A DNA stretch of 13,135 bases from contig WRLJ01000021.1 of the NCBI GenBank assembly GCA_009777685.1, forward strand, positions 1-13,135. The letters run 5' to 3'. Positions within the stretch are counted from its first letter, which is position 1. Each line of letters begins with the position of its first letter. Shown here piece by piece: positions 1-6,158 of the stretch. This DNA comes from Oscillospiraceae bacterium. Its GTDB lineage: Bacteria; Bacillota; Clostridia; Oscillospirales; UBA929. Position numbers and translations under genes: made by a program. The notes under the pieces were generated by a model. That model saw nothing but the letters and a program-made list of their open reading frames with translations. It ran no database searches and had not been told where the DNA came from.

Positions 1-1112
1 CGCGCGCCGTTGTCCGCCGCGTAGCGGATGCCCGCATTGACGACGGACGAGGAGCCGGAGCCGTTGTCGTCCAGTACCTTTACGGGCATGATGGACACAT
101 TTCCGGACGCCGTTTCCGCAATCGTGCCCGCGACATGGGTCCCGTGCCCCTCCCCGTCCCTCGGGTTGTTGTTGCCGTGGATCAGATTCCAGCCGGCGGT
201 CACACGGCCAGCCAGGAACGGGTGGGACGCGTCCACGCCCGTATCCAGCACCGCCACCGTAATCCGCGGCAAAGTATTCGCGGCAGGCGCCAGATACTGC
301 TGGTACCGGTCCGCGCCGATGCGCTCCACGCCCCAGCTCCGGTAGGCGTCGATGCTGACAAGAATATCCGGCTCGCAATATTCGGCGGCGGACTCAAGAT
401 GCTCCATCGCGTCCCGGGTGTCCAGCTCGCTGTCGAATTGCAGAATGTATGTATTGTCGGGTCCCTCGATCGTTTGGGTCACCCCGTGGATCGGGCCGAA
501 GGATTCCAGGGAGGCGCCGCCGGTGTTCAGGATCAGCCTTTTGGTCTGATACGGCTTGGTCAGCTTGATCCTCCGGCCTTCGGAGATATATCCCACATCG
601 TACAGCAGACTGTCCGCCATCGCGCCGATGGGCACGAAGACCCGCCCGTTCCGGGCCTCGGGAGGCGTATCCAACCGGACGCGCCTGCCGTTGACGGTCA
701 TCGTATCGGAGCCGGGGCGGAGCGTAATGTCCGCGCCGTCGCTGGTGATGCTGATATCGTGGGTCTGGGGATCGAAGGACGCCTCGATGTCCAGCAGCTC
801 CGTCAGAACGTGGACGGGCAGCATCGTGCGGTACTCGTCGCTGATGTACGGCGCGGTGCCGCGCCCGGGGTCGATCTCCACGGTTTCGCCGTTGACGGTC
901 ATTTCCGGATCGTCCGGCCGGAGCTCAACCTCGAAGATATAGTCTGTGTCCCAGGTGTCCCAAACCAGCAGAGACAGCTCCTGCATATAGGCTTCAAAAT
1001 CAAACCCATCGCCGTCCGGGGCAAAGCCGCCCGCGTGGCTCGGAACCCATCCAAGGGCCAATACCAGAACCAATAAAATGGATAACGCGCGTTTTCGCCA
1101 GATCGAGAGCAT
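1..1112 (-). CDS. Secreted S8 (subtilisin-like) serine protease with copper-amine-oxidase-like N-terminal domain, partial
   Basis: This is the N-terminal 370 residues of an exported subtilase; the 3' end lies beyond the left edge of the window, so no stop is seen. The start at 1112 follows a strong AAGGAGG site with a 7-nt spacer. Residues 1 to about 27 form a signal peptide (basic WRKR, then a hydrophobic stretch ending near SHA). Residues about 70-186 resemble the copper amine oxidase N-terminal domain found on Firmicute envelope proteins: two halves each starting MTVNG, followed by MLPVHVL and VFVPIGAM. Residues about 190-253 (YILQFDSEL through EYCEPD) look like an I9-type propeptide. The peptidase domain then begins: catalytic Asp290 in VAVLDTGVD and catalytic His323 in GHGTHVAGT. 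The catalytic Ser and oxyanion Asn would lie outside the window. The likely role is extracellular or wall-associated proteolysis. The family assignment is firm; the substrate is unknown. Confidence 0.93.
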   Translation of the reverse strand, partial: MLSIWRKRALSILLVLVLALGWVPSHAGGFAPDGDGFDFEAYMQELSLLVWDTWDTDYIFEVELRPDDPEMTVNGETVEIDPGRGTAPYISDEYRTMLPVHVLTELLDIEASFDPQTHDISITSDGADITLRPGSDTMTVNGRRVRLDTPPEARNGRVFVPIGAMADSLLYDVGYISEGRRIKLTKPYQTKRLILNTGGASLESFGPIHGVTQTIEGPDNTYILQFDSELDTRDAMEHLESAAEYCEPDILVSIDAYRSWGVERIGADRYQQYLAPAANTLPRITVAVLDTGVDASHPFLAGRVTAGWNLIHGNNNPRDGEGHGTHVAGTIAETASGNVSIMPVKVLDDNGSGSSSVVNAGIRYAADNGA

Positions 1113-1187
1113 CCGTCTCCCTCCTTCTCGCCGCTTCGCGGCAGACAAGTCCGTGCATCGGGGAAATGAGCCTTGCCGCGCATACAC

Positions 1188-1217
1188 AGTATAACACAGC
1201 CTCCCGCCGTTTTCCAA
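1188..1217 (-). promoter_or_regulatory. Sigma-A type promoter for the S8 protease
   Basis: On the minus strand, TTGGAA (1217-1212, -35, 4 of 6 consensus) and TATACT (1193-1188, -10, 5 of 6) are separated by 18 bp. Transcription would start near 1181 and leave a leader of about 70 nt. The leader contains a small hairpin, GCCGC/GCGGC with a GAA loop (1130-1142), just before the ribosome binding site at 1126-1120. Confidence 0.6.
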
Positions 1218-1252
1218 CCTATTTCCCGAACATTTTGCGCGCGGGAAATAGG
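1218..1252. repeat. Perfect 11-bp inverted repeat directly upstream of the protease promoter
   Basis: CCTATTTCCCG (1218-1228) and CGGGAAATAGG (1242-1252) are exact reverse complements around a 13-bp spacer. The left arm touches the -35 element of the protease promoter (1212-1217). The repeat lies about 70 bp past the stop of the membrane-protein gene read on the same strand, so it could be an operator or a weak terminator. There is no T-tract on either side, which makes a classical terminator less likely. It abuts the dispersed palindromic repeat at 1252-1289. Confidence 0.6.
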
Positions 1253-1289
1253 GCGCGCCGGGGGGCGTCGTGCCCTACGGTGTGTGCGG
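1252..1289 (-). repeat. Dispersed palindromic repeat, copy A
   Basis: Read on the minus strand, this begins CCGCACACACCGTAGGG (1289-1273), a 17-bp exact match to 13011-13027. It continues through a near-palindromic core ending in CGGCGCGCC. The core forms an imperfect stem with one A-C mismatch. It is closely related to the two copies at 12971-13047. It lies between two genes and encodes nothing recognisable. Confidence 0.65.
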
Positions 1290-1324
1290 CGGGGCATACG
1301 GCGGGATGCAGGGACCTTATCGGT

Positions 1325-2050
1325 TCAGCGGCTGAAAAAGCTCATCAGGCTGAAGTCTCTGGGCATCGGGATGGTCAGCATGTAAATGCTCGCCAAGAGG
1401 AACGCGGCGCAGGAAATGATGATGATGGTCTTTTTGTTCGTGTAATTCTTGAACGTGCCCGCGATACCCAGCATAAACAGAACCACCGAGTACAGCACCG
1501 TCACGAGCGCGAAGGCGTCCGCGTTGGCGTTGTCCGAATTGCCTTTTTGCAGAAGGTCGTCCGACTCCTCCAGCAGCTCGTAGGCGTCGGCAAAATAGGT
1601 CTCTACAAAGCCCTCCTTTTCAAAGGGGGAGACGGATTCGCCGCGCGCCTCGGTTTCCTCCAGGGACCACTCGAAGGCATCCTCCAGCTCGGGCGACATG
1701 CTTTCCGCCAATTGCTCGATCTTCCACTCCGCCTTTTCCGCTCCGGACACATCGCCCTCGCTCTCGGCAAAGTGCATGTCGATGAGCAGGCTGAAGACAT
1801 TGTTGTACAGCACCATGTCCTGCATCAGCAGCTGTACGCCGGCGTTGTACTCCGCGCCGCCCTTGGAGGCCAGGTCGTTGCTGGTCGTATAGTTCGCGGC
1901 TTGATTGCTGCCGTGCAGCCCGCCGATCCAGCTGGCCCACGCGGTCAGCACGGCCGTCACGCCCAGCAGGATCACTACGACCAGCTCCAGGATCTCATCT
2001 TTGGTCTTTTTGGGTTTTTGCCGTGTTTCGCCTTGCATCTCATTTTGCAT
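1325..2050 (-). CDS. Hypothetical membrane protein with three transmembrane helices
   Basis: 241 residues. Function not recognised. A short charged N-terminus (KPKKTKDE) precedes a transmembrane helix at about 20-43. A long, mostly acidic soluble region (about 45-177) follows, then two C-terminal helices at about 178-200 and 207-228. The arrangement of one helix, a helical acidic loop and two helices recalls DUF4337-type proteins, but I cannot confirm homology. The hydrophilic segment includes conserved-looking ANYTTSNDLASKGGAEYNAG and several Glu-rich helices. ATG at 2050 follows GGGAGGT (2065-2059). A second in-frame ATG lies at 2038 but has no comparable site. The gene is monocistronic: a consensus promoter lies about 70 bp upstream and the next gene downstream has its own promoter. 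Confidence 0.85.
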   Translation of the reverse strand: MQNEMQGETRQKPKKTKDEILELVVVILLGVTAVLTAWASWIGGLHGSNQAANYTTSNDLASKGGAEYNAGVQLLMQDMVLYNNVFSLLIDMHFAESEGDVSGAEKAEWKIEQLAESMSPELEDAFEWSLEETEARGESVSPFEKEGFVETYFADAYELLEESDDLLQKGNSDNANADAFALVTVLYSVVLFMLGIAGTFKNYTNKKTIIIISCAAFLLASIYMLTIPMPRDFSLMSFFSR

Positions 2051-2083
2051 CTCGTTTTACCTCCCGACAAAATACGGCGCGAT

Positions 2084-2110
2084 ACCGCCGCGTCCGCCCG
2101 TTCCGGCGGT
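2084..2110 (-). promoter_or_regulatory. Inverted repeat in the 5' leader of the membrane-protein gene
   Basis: ACCGCCG (2084-2090) and CGGCGGT (2104-2110) are perfect 7-bp arms around 13 bp. The repeat lies between the predicted transcription start (about 2114) and the ribosome binding site (2065-2059), so the mRNA would begin almost directly with this hairpin. It may stabilise the 5' end. On the plus strand it is followed by five T residues and could terminate plus-strand transcription, but no plus-strand gene precedes it. Confidence 0.45.
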
Positions 2111-2120
2111 TTTTCTATTT

Positions 2121-2149
2121 ATTATAACGGACCGGGCCGGGCTTGTCAA
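2121..2149 (-). promoter_or_regulatory. Perfect consensus sigma-A promoter for the membrane-protein gene
   Basis: Minus strand: TTGACA (2149-2144), exactly 17 bp, then TATAAT (2126-2121). Both hexamers match the consensus in full. Expected transcription start is near 2114, giving a leader of about 64 nt to the ATG at 2050. Confidence 0.88.
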
Positions 2150-2183
2150 TTCCTGTGAAATGATGGTTTTGATTTACCATCGT

Positions 2184-2201
2184 TTTGCGGATAACCCGCG
2201 G
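2184..2201 (-). repeat. Fragment shared with the right-edge repeat region
   Basis: Read on the minus strand, this 18-mer (CCGCGGGTTATCCGCAAA) matches 13046-13063 at 17 of 18 positions. At the right edge that sequence directly follows the second palindromic unit. Here no palindromic unit is attached, so this may be a decayed remnant. A 6-bp inverted repeat, GATGGT/ACCATC (2162-2181), lies beside it. Confidence 0.4.
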
Positions 2202-2230
2202 CGGCCGCCAAACAAATTCATCGCCCGCGA

Positions 2231-2260
2231 TTGATAAGAGCGCGGAAGGTATGGTAGAAT
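2231..2260 (+). promoter_or_regulatory. Sigma-A type promoter for araD
   Basis: Plus strand: TTGATA (2231-2236, 5 of 6) and TAGAAT (2255-2260, 5 of 6) are separated by 18 bp. Transcription would start near 2267, leaving a leader of about 45 nt. I see no obvious AraR-type operator, though I could not search for one. Confidence 0.65.
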
Positions 2261-2314
2261 GGAAAGCATCCGCCGCAGGGATACACCATCAGGAATTTGA
2301 AAGGACCGGTTATG

Positions 2315-3013
2315 ATGTTGGAAGCACTGAAACAGCAGGTCTTTGAGGCCAATGTAAGCCTGCCGGCGCACGGGCTGGCCGCGTTCACCTGGGGCAACGC
2401 CTCCGGAATCGACCGCGAAAGCGGCCTTGTCGCCATCAAGCCCTCGGGCGTGGAATACAGCGCAATGAAGGCCGGCGACATCGTCGTCGTCGGCCTTGAC
2501 GGCAGGCGCGTGGAGGGCAGCCTCGCCCCGTCGTCCGACACGCCGACGCATTTGGCCCTGTACCGGGCGTTTCCCTCTTTGGGCGGCGTCGTCCACACGC
2601 ACAGCCGCTGGGCCACCCTCTTCGCGCAGGCGGGCCGCGGTATCCCGGCTTTGGGCACCACGCACGCGGACCATTTTTACGGCGAGGTCCCCTGTACCCG
2701 CCCCATGACGGCGGCCGAAATCGGCGGCGATTACGAAACGGAGACCGGAGCGGTCATCCTGGAGCGCTTTAACGGCCTTGACCCCGCGCAAATCCCCGCC
2801 GTCCTGGTCTACAGCCACGGCCCGTTCGCCTGGGGCAAGGACGCGGCCGAGGCCGTCCGCAACGCCGCGGTGCTGGAGGAGGTCGCGATGATGGCGTGGT
2901 ACTGCCTGTCGCTCTGCCCGTCGCTCCCGCCGATGCAGCGGGAGCTTTTGGACCGGCATTATCTCAGAAAGCACGGCCCGGGCGCGTATTACGGGCAGAA
3001 GGACACCCTATAA
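2315..3013 (+). CDS. araD: L-ribulose-5-phosphate 4-epimerase (class II aldolase family)
   Basis: 232 residues from the second of two adjacent ATGs (2312 or 2315); the E. coli enzyme has 231. The second ATG matches the usual start (MLEALKQQV here, MLEDLKRQV in E. coli). The ribosome binding site AAAGGA is at 2300-2305. The enzyme converts L-ribulose-5-phosphate to D-xylulose-5-phosphate in L-arabinose use, by retro-aldol cleavage with a divalent metal in the cytoplasm. Visible residues: metal ligands His94 and His96 (GVVHTHS) and His168 (SHGPFAWG); Asp75 in SSDTPTH; catalytic Asp119 in TTHAD, His215 in DRHYLRKHG, and Tyr226 in AYYGQ. All are equivalent to the E. coli residues. It stands alone: no araA, araB or transporter is in the window. 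Its stop overlaps the stop of the converging reductase gene by 6 bp. Confidence 0.96.
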   Translation: MLEALKQQVFEANVSLPAHGLAAFTWGNASGIDRESGLVAIKPSGVEYSAMKAGDIVVVGLDGRRVEGSLAPSSDTPTHLALYRAFPSLGGVVHTHSRWATLFAQAGRGIPALGTTHADHFYGEVPCTRPMTAAEIGGDYETETGAVILERFNGLDPAQIPAVLVYSHGPFAWGKDAAEAVRNAAVLEEVAMMAWYCLSLCPSLPPMQRELLDRHYLRKHGPGAYYGQKDTL

Positions 3014-4015
3014 AAACGTTTGATAGTCCCGCAGGTTTTCCCGCAGCAGGGCCGCGGGGTCCAGCTGATACGGGCATCTGGACGCGCAAACGCCGCAGGA
3101 GGTGCATCCCTTGATTTTCTCCATTTCGCCGCGCCAGTGACCGGACAGAAACCCCTGCGCCGGCGCGCGGCGCAGCAGCAGCGACATGCGCCCGCACCAG
3201 CTGATTTGTATGCCCGCCGGGCACGGCATACAATACCCGCACCCGCGGCAAAAGGAGCCGCGCAGTTCGGCGCGGTCGCGCCCGATCACCGCCAGCGTTT
3301 CCCCGTCCAGGACCGCCGGACGCCGCGCCGCCGCGAGCAGCGCGTCCAGCTCGTCCTCCGTTTGGAGGCCCCAGATCGGCACAACATGGTCAAACTGCCT
3401 CATCCACGCGCGCGCCGCGGCGATGTCGGTAATCAAGCCGCCGGCCAGCGCCTTCATGGCGATAAAGCCCACGCCGCGTTCGGCGCACAGACGGACCAGC
3501 TCAAGCTCCCGCTCGCCGGACAGGTAGCTGAGAGGGAATTGCAGCGTGTCATACAGCCCGCTTTCCACCGCTTCCCGCGCCGTTCCCGCTTTGTGACAGG
3601 TGATCCCGATGAACCGTATTTTGCCCTGCTCCCGCGCCTCGAGCATGGCCTCGTACAGCCCCGAGCCGTCCCCCGGTTTGGGGCACAGGCCCGGATTGTG
3701 GAACTGATAGACGTCGAGATACGCGGTTTGCAGCTTGTCCAGGCTGGTTTCAAGATCGCTCCAAAACCCCGCCGCGCCGCCGGCGCCGGTTTTGGTGGCC
3801 AGGATAAACTCCCCGCGCCGGCCCGAAAGGTCCAGCCCGAGCTTCTCCTCGCTGTCGCTGTAGCCGCGCGCGGTATCGAAAAAGGTGATGCCGCTGTCCA
3901 GCGCCCGCCGGAGCAGCGGGACGGCGTCCTCCACACTCCTGCGATGTACCGGCAGCGCGCCGAAGCCGTCTTGCGCGACGGCAAGGCCCGTCCGTCCGAG
4001 GATGACCGTTGACAT
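3008..4015 (-). CDS. Aldo/keto reductase with C-terminal two-cluster [4Fe-4S] ferredoxin module
   Basis: 335 residues from ATG 4015, chosen because the family start motif STVILGRTGL follows and an AAAAGGAG site lies at 4034-4027 (11-nt spacer). A longer open frame reaches 4120, but that extension overlaps the upstream gene. Residues 1 to about 250 form an AKR TIM barrel with the catalytic tetrad visible: Asp47 and Tyr52 in FFDTARGYSDSEEKLG, Lys75 in ATKTG, His106 in QFHNP. The C-terminus carries cysteines 256, 259, 262, 265 and 304, 307, 310, 314, two CxxCxxCxxxC sets typical of 4Fe-4S ligands. Such fused reductases are common in anaerobes; the substrate is usually unknown and electron transfer through the clusters is inferred. 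It is the second gene of an operon, 17 bp after the RraA-family gene. Its TAG stop overlaps araD. Confidence 0.93.
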   Translation of the reverse strand: MSTVILGRTGLAVAQDGFGALPVHRRSVEDAVPLLRRALDSGITFFDTARGYSDSEEKLGLDLSGRRGEFILATKTGAGGAAGFWSDLETSLDKLQTAYLDVYQFHNPGLCPKPGDGSGLYEAMLEAREQGKIRFIGITCHKAGTAREAVESGLYDTLQFPLSYLSGERELELVRLCAERGVGFIAMKALAGGLITDIAAARAWMRQFDHVVPIWGLQTEDELDALLAAARRPAVLDGETLAVIGRDRAELRGSFCRGCGYCMPCPAGIQISWCGRMSLLLRRAPAQGFLSGHWRGEMEKIKGCTSCGVCASRCPYQLDPAALLRENLRDYQTFL

Positions 4016-4032
4016 GGCGGCACGCACTCCTT

Positions 4033-4728
4033 TTATACCGTATCGTCCAGCGGCAGGCCCAGTTCGATATACAGCTTGCGCCGCGCCGCGCGGTCGGCGT
4101 TCATTTCCCGCGCCGCCCACTTCGCCACATCAAAAATCAAGTCCGCCGGCACAACGACCACGCCGTCGCCGTCGGCGACCACCAAATCCCCCGTCGTCAC
4201 GCACACGCCGTCGCAGTTGATCTTTGTGTTGTGGCTCTCGTACTGGATGCGCGCCTGATCCATCGGCTGGGCGACTTGGGTCGACCAGAACGGGATTTTT
4301 TGCAGGATAATCTCGTCGGTATCCCGCACGCCGCCAAAGGCGGCGTACCCCGCCGCGCCGGAGCGCAGGCCCTACATGGTGTTGTTGGAGCCCATCAGGC
4401 CGACGGCGAGGTTGGACATGTCGATGACGGGAAAATCGTATTTCTGTATCTCCGCCATCCACGGATAGATGCAGACATGGCCGTAATACCAGTTCGACCA
4501 TTCGGTATAGGCCTCCCCGGTGACATCGGGGCGCGGCCTGTCATACGGGATGTAGCGCGCCGTTTTGGCAAAGCCGGCGGCGCGGGTGCGCCACAGCGGG
4601 CGCATGTCGGCGCTCATGCTGCCGTAATGGTGGTATCCCATCCAGTCCAGCCCGTCGCGCGTATCGGTGACGCGCAGGTTTTGATAGAGATTGAGGATAT
4701 CCTCGCGCTGTGCTTGCGTCCATTCCAT
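4033..4728 (-). pseudogene. RraA / 4-hydroxy-4-methyl-2-oxoglutarate aldolase family gene interrupted by one in-frame TAG
   Basis: Read from ATG 4728 (site GGGAGG, 8-nt spacer), 118 residues (MEWTQAQREDIL to GSNNTM) end at TAG 4374-4372. The same frame, without any shift, continues for 112 residues (GLRSGAAGYAAFGGVRDTDE to LPLDDTV) to a normal stop at 4033. With the TAG read as an amino acid the product would be 231 residues, the usual family length. The GGVRDTDE segment, which carries the Arg-Asp pair expected for metal-dependent aldol cleavage, lies after the TAG, so the truncated product should be inactive. The family includes HMG/CHA aldolases, oxaloacetate decarboxylases and the RNase E regulator RraA; the substrate here is unknown. 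Likely a nonsense mutation (for example CAG or AAG to TAG). A sequencing error or amber recoding is also possible; two other genes here end in TAG, so wholesale TAG reassignment is unlikely. First gene of an operon with the downstream reductase. Confidence 0.85.
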
Positions 4729-4759
4729 TTCATGACCCTCCCCGGTTGATTGTCAAACC

Positions 4760-4788
4760 ATTATATCCCGGGCGCGCCGTTTTGTCAA
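4760..4788 (-). promoter_or_regulatory. Perfect consensus sigma-A promoter for the RraA-family/reductase operon
   Basis: Minus strand: TTGACA (4788-4783), 17 bp, TATAAT (4765-4760), full consensus. The start would be near 4753, leaving about a 25-nt leader. An 8-bp direct repeat TTTGACAA occurs at 4789-4782 (containing the -35) and again at 4757-4750 (at the transcription start), 32 bp apart, which could be an operator pair. The -35 overlaps the base of the upstream terminator hairpin. Confidence 0.87.
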
Positions 4789-4826
4789 AGCGGACGCGGC
4801 AGGCCTTCGCCCGCCGCGTCCGCTTT
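4787..4826 (-). terminator. Intrinsic terminator-like hairpin after the cysK-metY operon
   Basis: AAAGCGGACGCGGC (4787-4800) and GCCGCGTCCGCTTT (4813-4826) are exact 14-bp arms around a 12-nt loop, 17 bp past the metY stop at 4843. The T-run is only three, belonging to the stem itself, then GACAAAA follows, so termination may be partial or factor-assisted. The distal arm shares bases with the -35 of the next operon. Confidence 0.75.
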
Positions 4827-4842
4827 GCCGTTCACCGGGCGG

Positions 4843-6126
4843 TTATCCGCCGAACGCCTGCTCCAGATCGGCGATAATGTCGTCGATATGCTCGGTTCCG
4901 ACCGACAGGCGGATACTGCCGGGCCGGATGCCGGAGGCCCGCAGCTCCGCCTCGCTCATCTGGGAATGCGTGGTCGAGGCCGGATGTATGACCAGCGACT
5001 TCACATCGGCGACGTTGGCCAGCAGGGAGAACAGCTCCAGACGGTCGATGAACGCCCTGGCCTCCTCCGCGCCGCCCGCGAGCTCGAAGGTGAAAATGGA
5101 CCCGGCGCCGCCGGGGAAATAGGTTTTATAGAGCGCGTGGTCCCGGTGGTCTGGCCGCGAGGGATGGTTGACCCGCTCCACCTTCGGGTGCGCCGCCAGG
5201 TATTCCACGACCCGCAGGGCGTTGTACACATGCCGTTCCACGCGCAGGGAGAGCGTCTCCAACCCCTGGAGGAACAGGAACGAGTGGAACGGGGACAGCA
5301 CCGCGCCCGTGTCGCGCATCAGCGTGGTGCGGATTTTGATGATGTAGGCGAGGTTGGCGGCCACGTCGGCGAAGACCGCGCCGTGATAGCTGGGATTGGG
5401 CTGCGAGAGTCCGGGGAATTTATCGTTTTGCTTCCAGTCGAAGTGACCGCCGTCCACGATCACGCCGCCGATGGAGGTGCCGTGTCCTCCGATGAATTTC
5501 GTCGCCGAATGCACGACAATATCCGCTCCGTACTCGATGGGGCGCAGGAGAAACGGCGTGGCGAAGGTGTTGTCCGCGATCAGCGGTATGCCGTGCCTGT
5601 GGGCGATGTCCGCCGCGGCGCCGATGTCGATGATCGTCGAGTTGGGGTTGCCGAGGGTTTCGATGAAGAGGGCCTTGGTGTTCGGGCGGATGGCCCGCTC
5701 GAAGCCGGCGAGGTCCCCGCCGTCCGCGAACGAGGTTTCGATGCCCGACTCCGGCAGGGTGTGGGCCAGCAGGTTATACGACCCGCCGTAGATGGATCGG
5801 TCGGACACGATATGGTCGCCCTGCCGCGCGATGTTCTGGATGGCGTAGGTCAGCGCCGCCGCGCCGGAGGCCGTGGCCAGCGCCGCCGCGCCGCCCTCCA
5901 GGGCCGCGATACGCCGCTCGAACACGTCCGACGTCGGATTCATCAGCCGCGTGTAGATGTTGCCGCCCTCCGTCAGCGCGAACCGCCCGGCGGCCTGAGC
6001 GGCGTCCTTGAACACATAGGAGGTGGTCTGGTAAATCGGGACCGCGCGGGAATCGGTGGCGGGATCGGGCGTTTCCTGGCCCGCGTGGACCTGTAAGGTT
6101 TCAAATCTGTAGTTTTTTTCCGGCAT
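4843..6126 (-). CDS. metY: O-acetylhomoserine sulfhydrylase (O-acetylhomoserine aminocarboxypropyltransferase)
   Basis: 427 residues, the usual length for this PLP-dependent Cys/Met-metabolism enzyme. It makes homocysteine from O-acetyl-L-homoserine and sulfide in the cytoplasm, the direct sulfhydrylation route to methionine. Visible signatures: N-terminal FETLQVHAGQETPDPATDSRAVPIYQTTSY; Tyr58 and Arg60 in YTRLMNPT, which reach the phosphate of the neighbouring subunit's PLP; Asp185 in ADNTFATP, which pairs with the pyridine nitrogen; and the Schiff-base Lys210 in VVHSATKFIGGHG. The C-terminal GSIRLSVGTEHIDDIIADLEQA is typical of the MetY branch rather than shorter cystathionine synthases. 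ATG 6126 follows AAGGAGA (6137-6131). It is the second gene of an operon, 32 bp after cysK, and ends at a strong hairpin. Confidence 0.96.
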   Translation of the reverse strand: MPEKNYRFETLQVHAGQETPDPATDSRAVPIYQTTSYVFKDAAQAAGRFALTEGGNIYTRLMNPTSDVFERRIAALEGGAAALATASGAAALTYAIQNIARQGDHIVSDRSIYGGSYNLLAHTLPESGIETSFADGGDLAGFERAIRPNTKALFIETLGNPNSTIIDIGAAADIAHRHGIPLIADNTFATPFLLRPIEYGADIVVHSATKFIGGHGTSIGGVIVDGGHFDWKQNDKFPGLSQPNPSYHGAVFADVAANLAYIIKIRTTLMRDTGAVLSPFHSFLFLQGLETLSLRVERHVYNALRVVEYLAAHPKVERVNHPSRPDHRDHALYKTYFPGGAGSIFTFELAGGAEEARAFIDRLELFSLLANVADVKSLVIHPASTTHSQMSEAELRASGIRPGSIRLSVGTEHIDDIIADLEQAFGG

Positions 6127-6158
6127 GATATCTCCTTCTTTCTTTTGATTTTCGGGGT

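Noticed and set aside
135..1076. 313-codon plus-strand open frame opposite the protease
   Set aside because: The minus-strand subtilase (signal peptide, DTG, GHGTHVAGT) is clearly the real gene; it lacks a stop only because it leaves the window.
3020..4012. 330-codon plus-strand open frame opposite the aldo/keto reductase
   Set aside because: Shadow frame; the minus strand shows the AKR tetrad and eight Fe-S cysteines.
4033..4728. Pyrrolysine-containing protein as the primary reading of the TAG
   Set aside because: No known pyrrolysine enzyme belongs to this family, no pyl genes are visible, and TAG is the normal stop of three neighbouring genes. Kept only as an alternative to be tested.
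4750..6096. 448-codon plus-strand open frame antisense to metY, and 9561-10979 (plus) antisense to the kinase
   Set aside because: Both are low-complexity Arg/Gly/His-rich translations without ribosome binding sites, overlapping genes with all catalytic residues in place.
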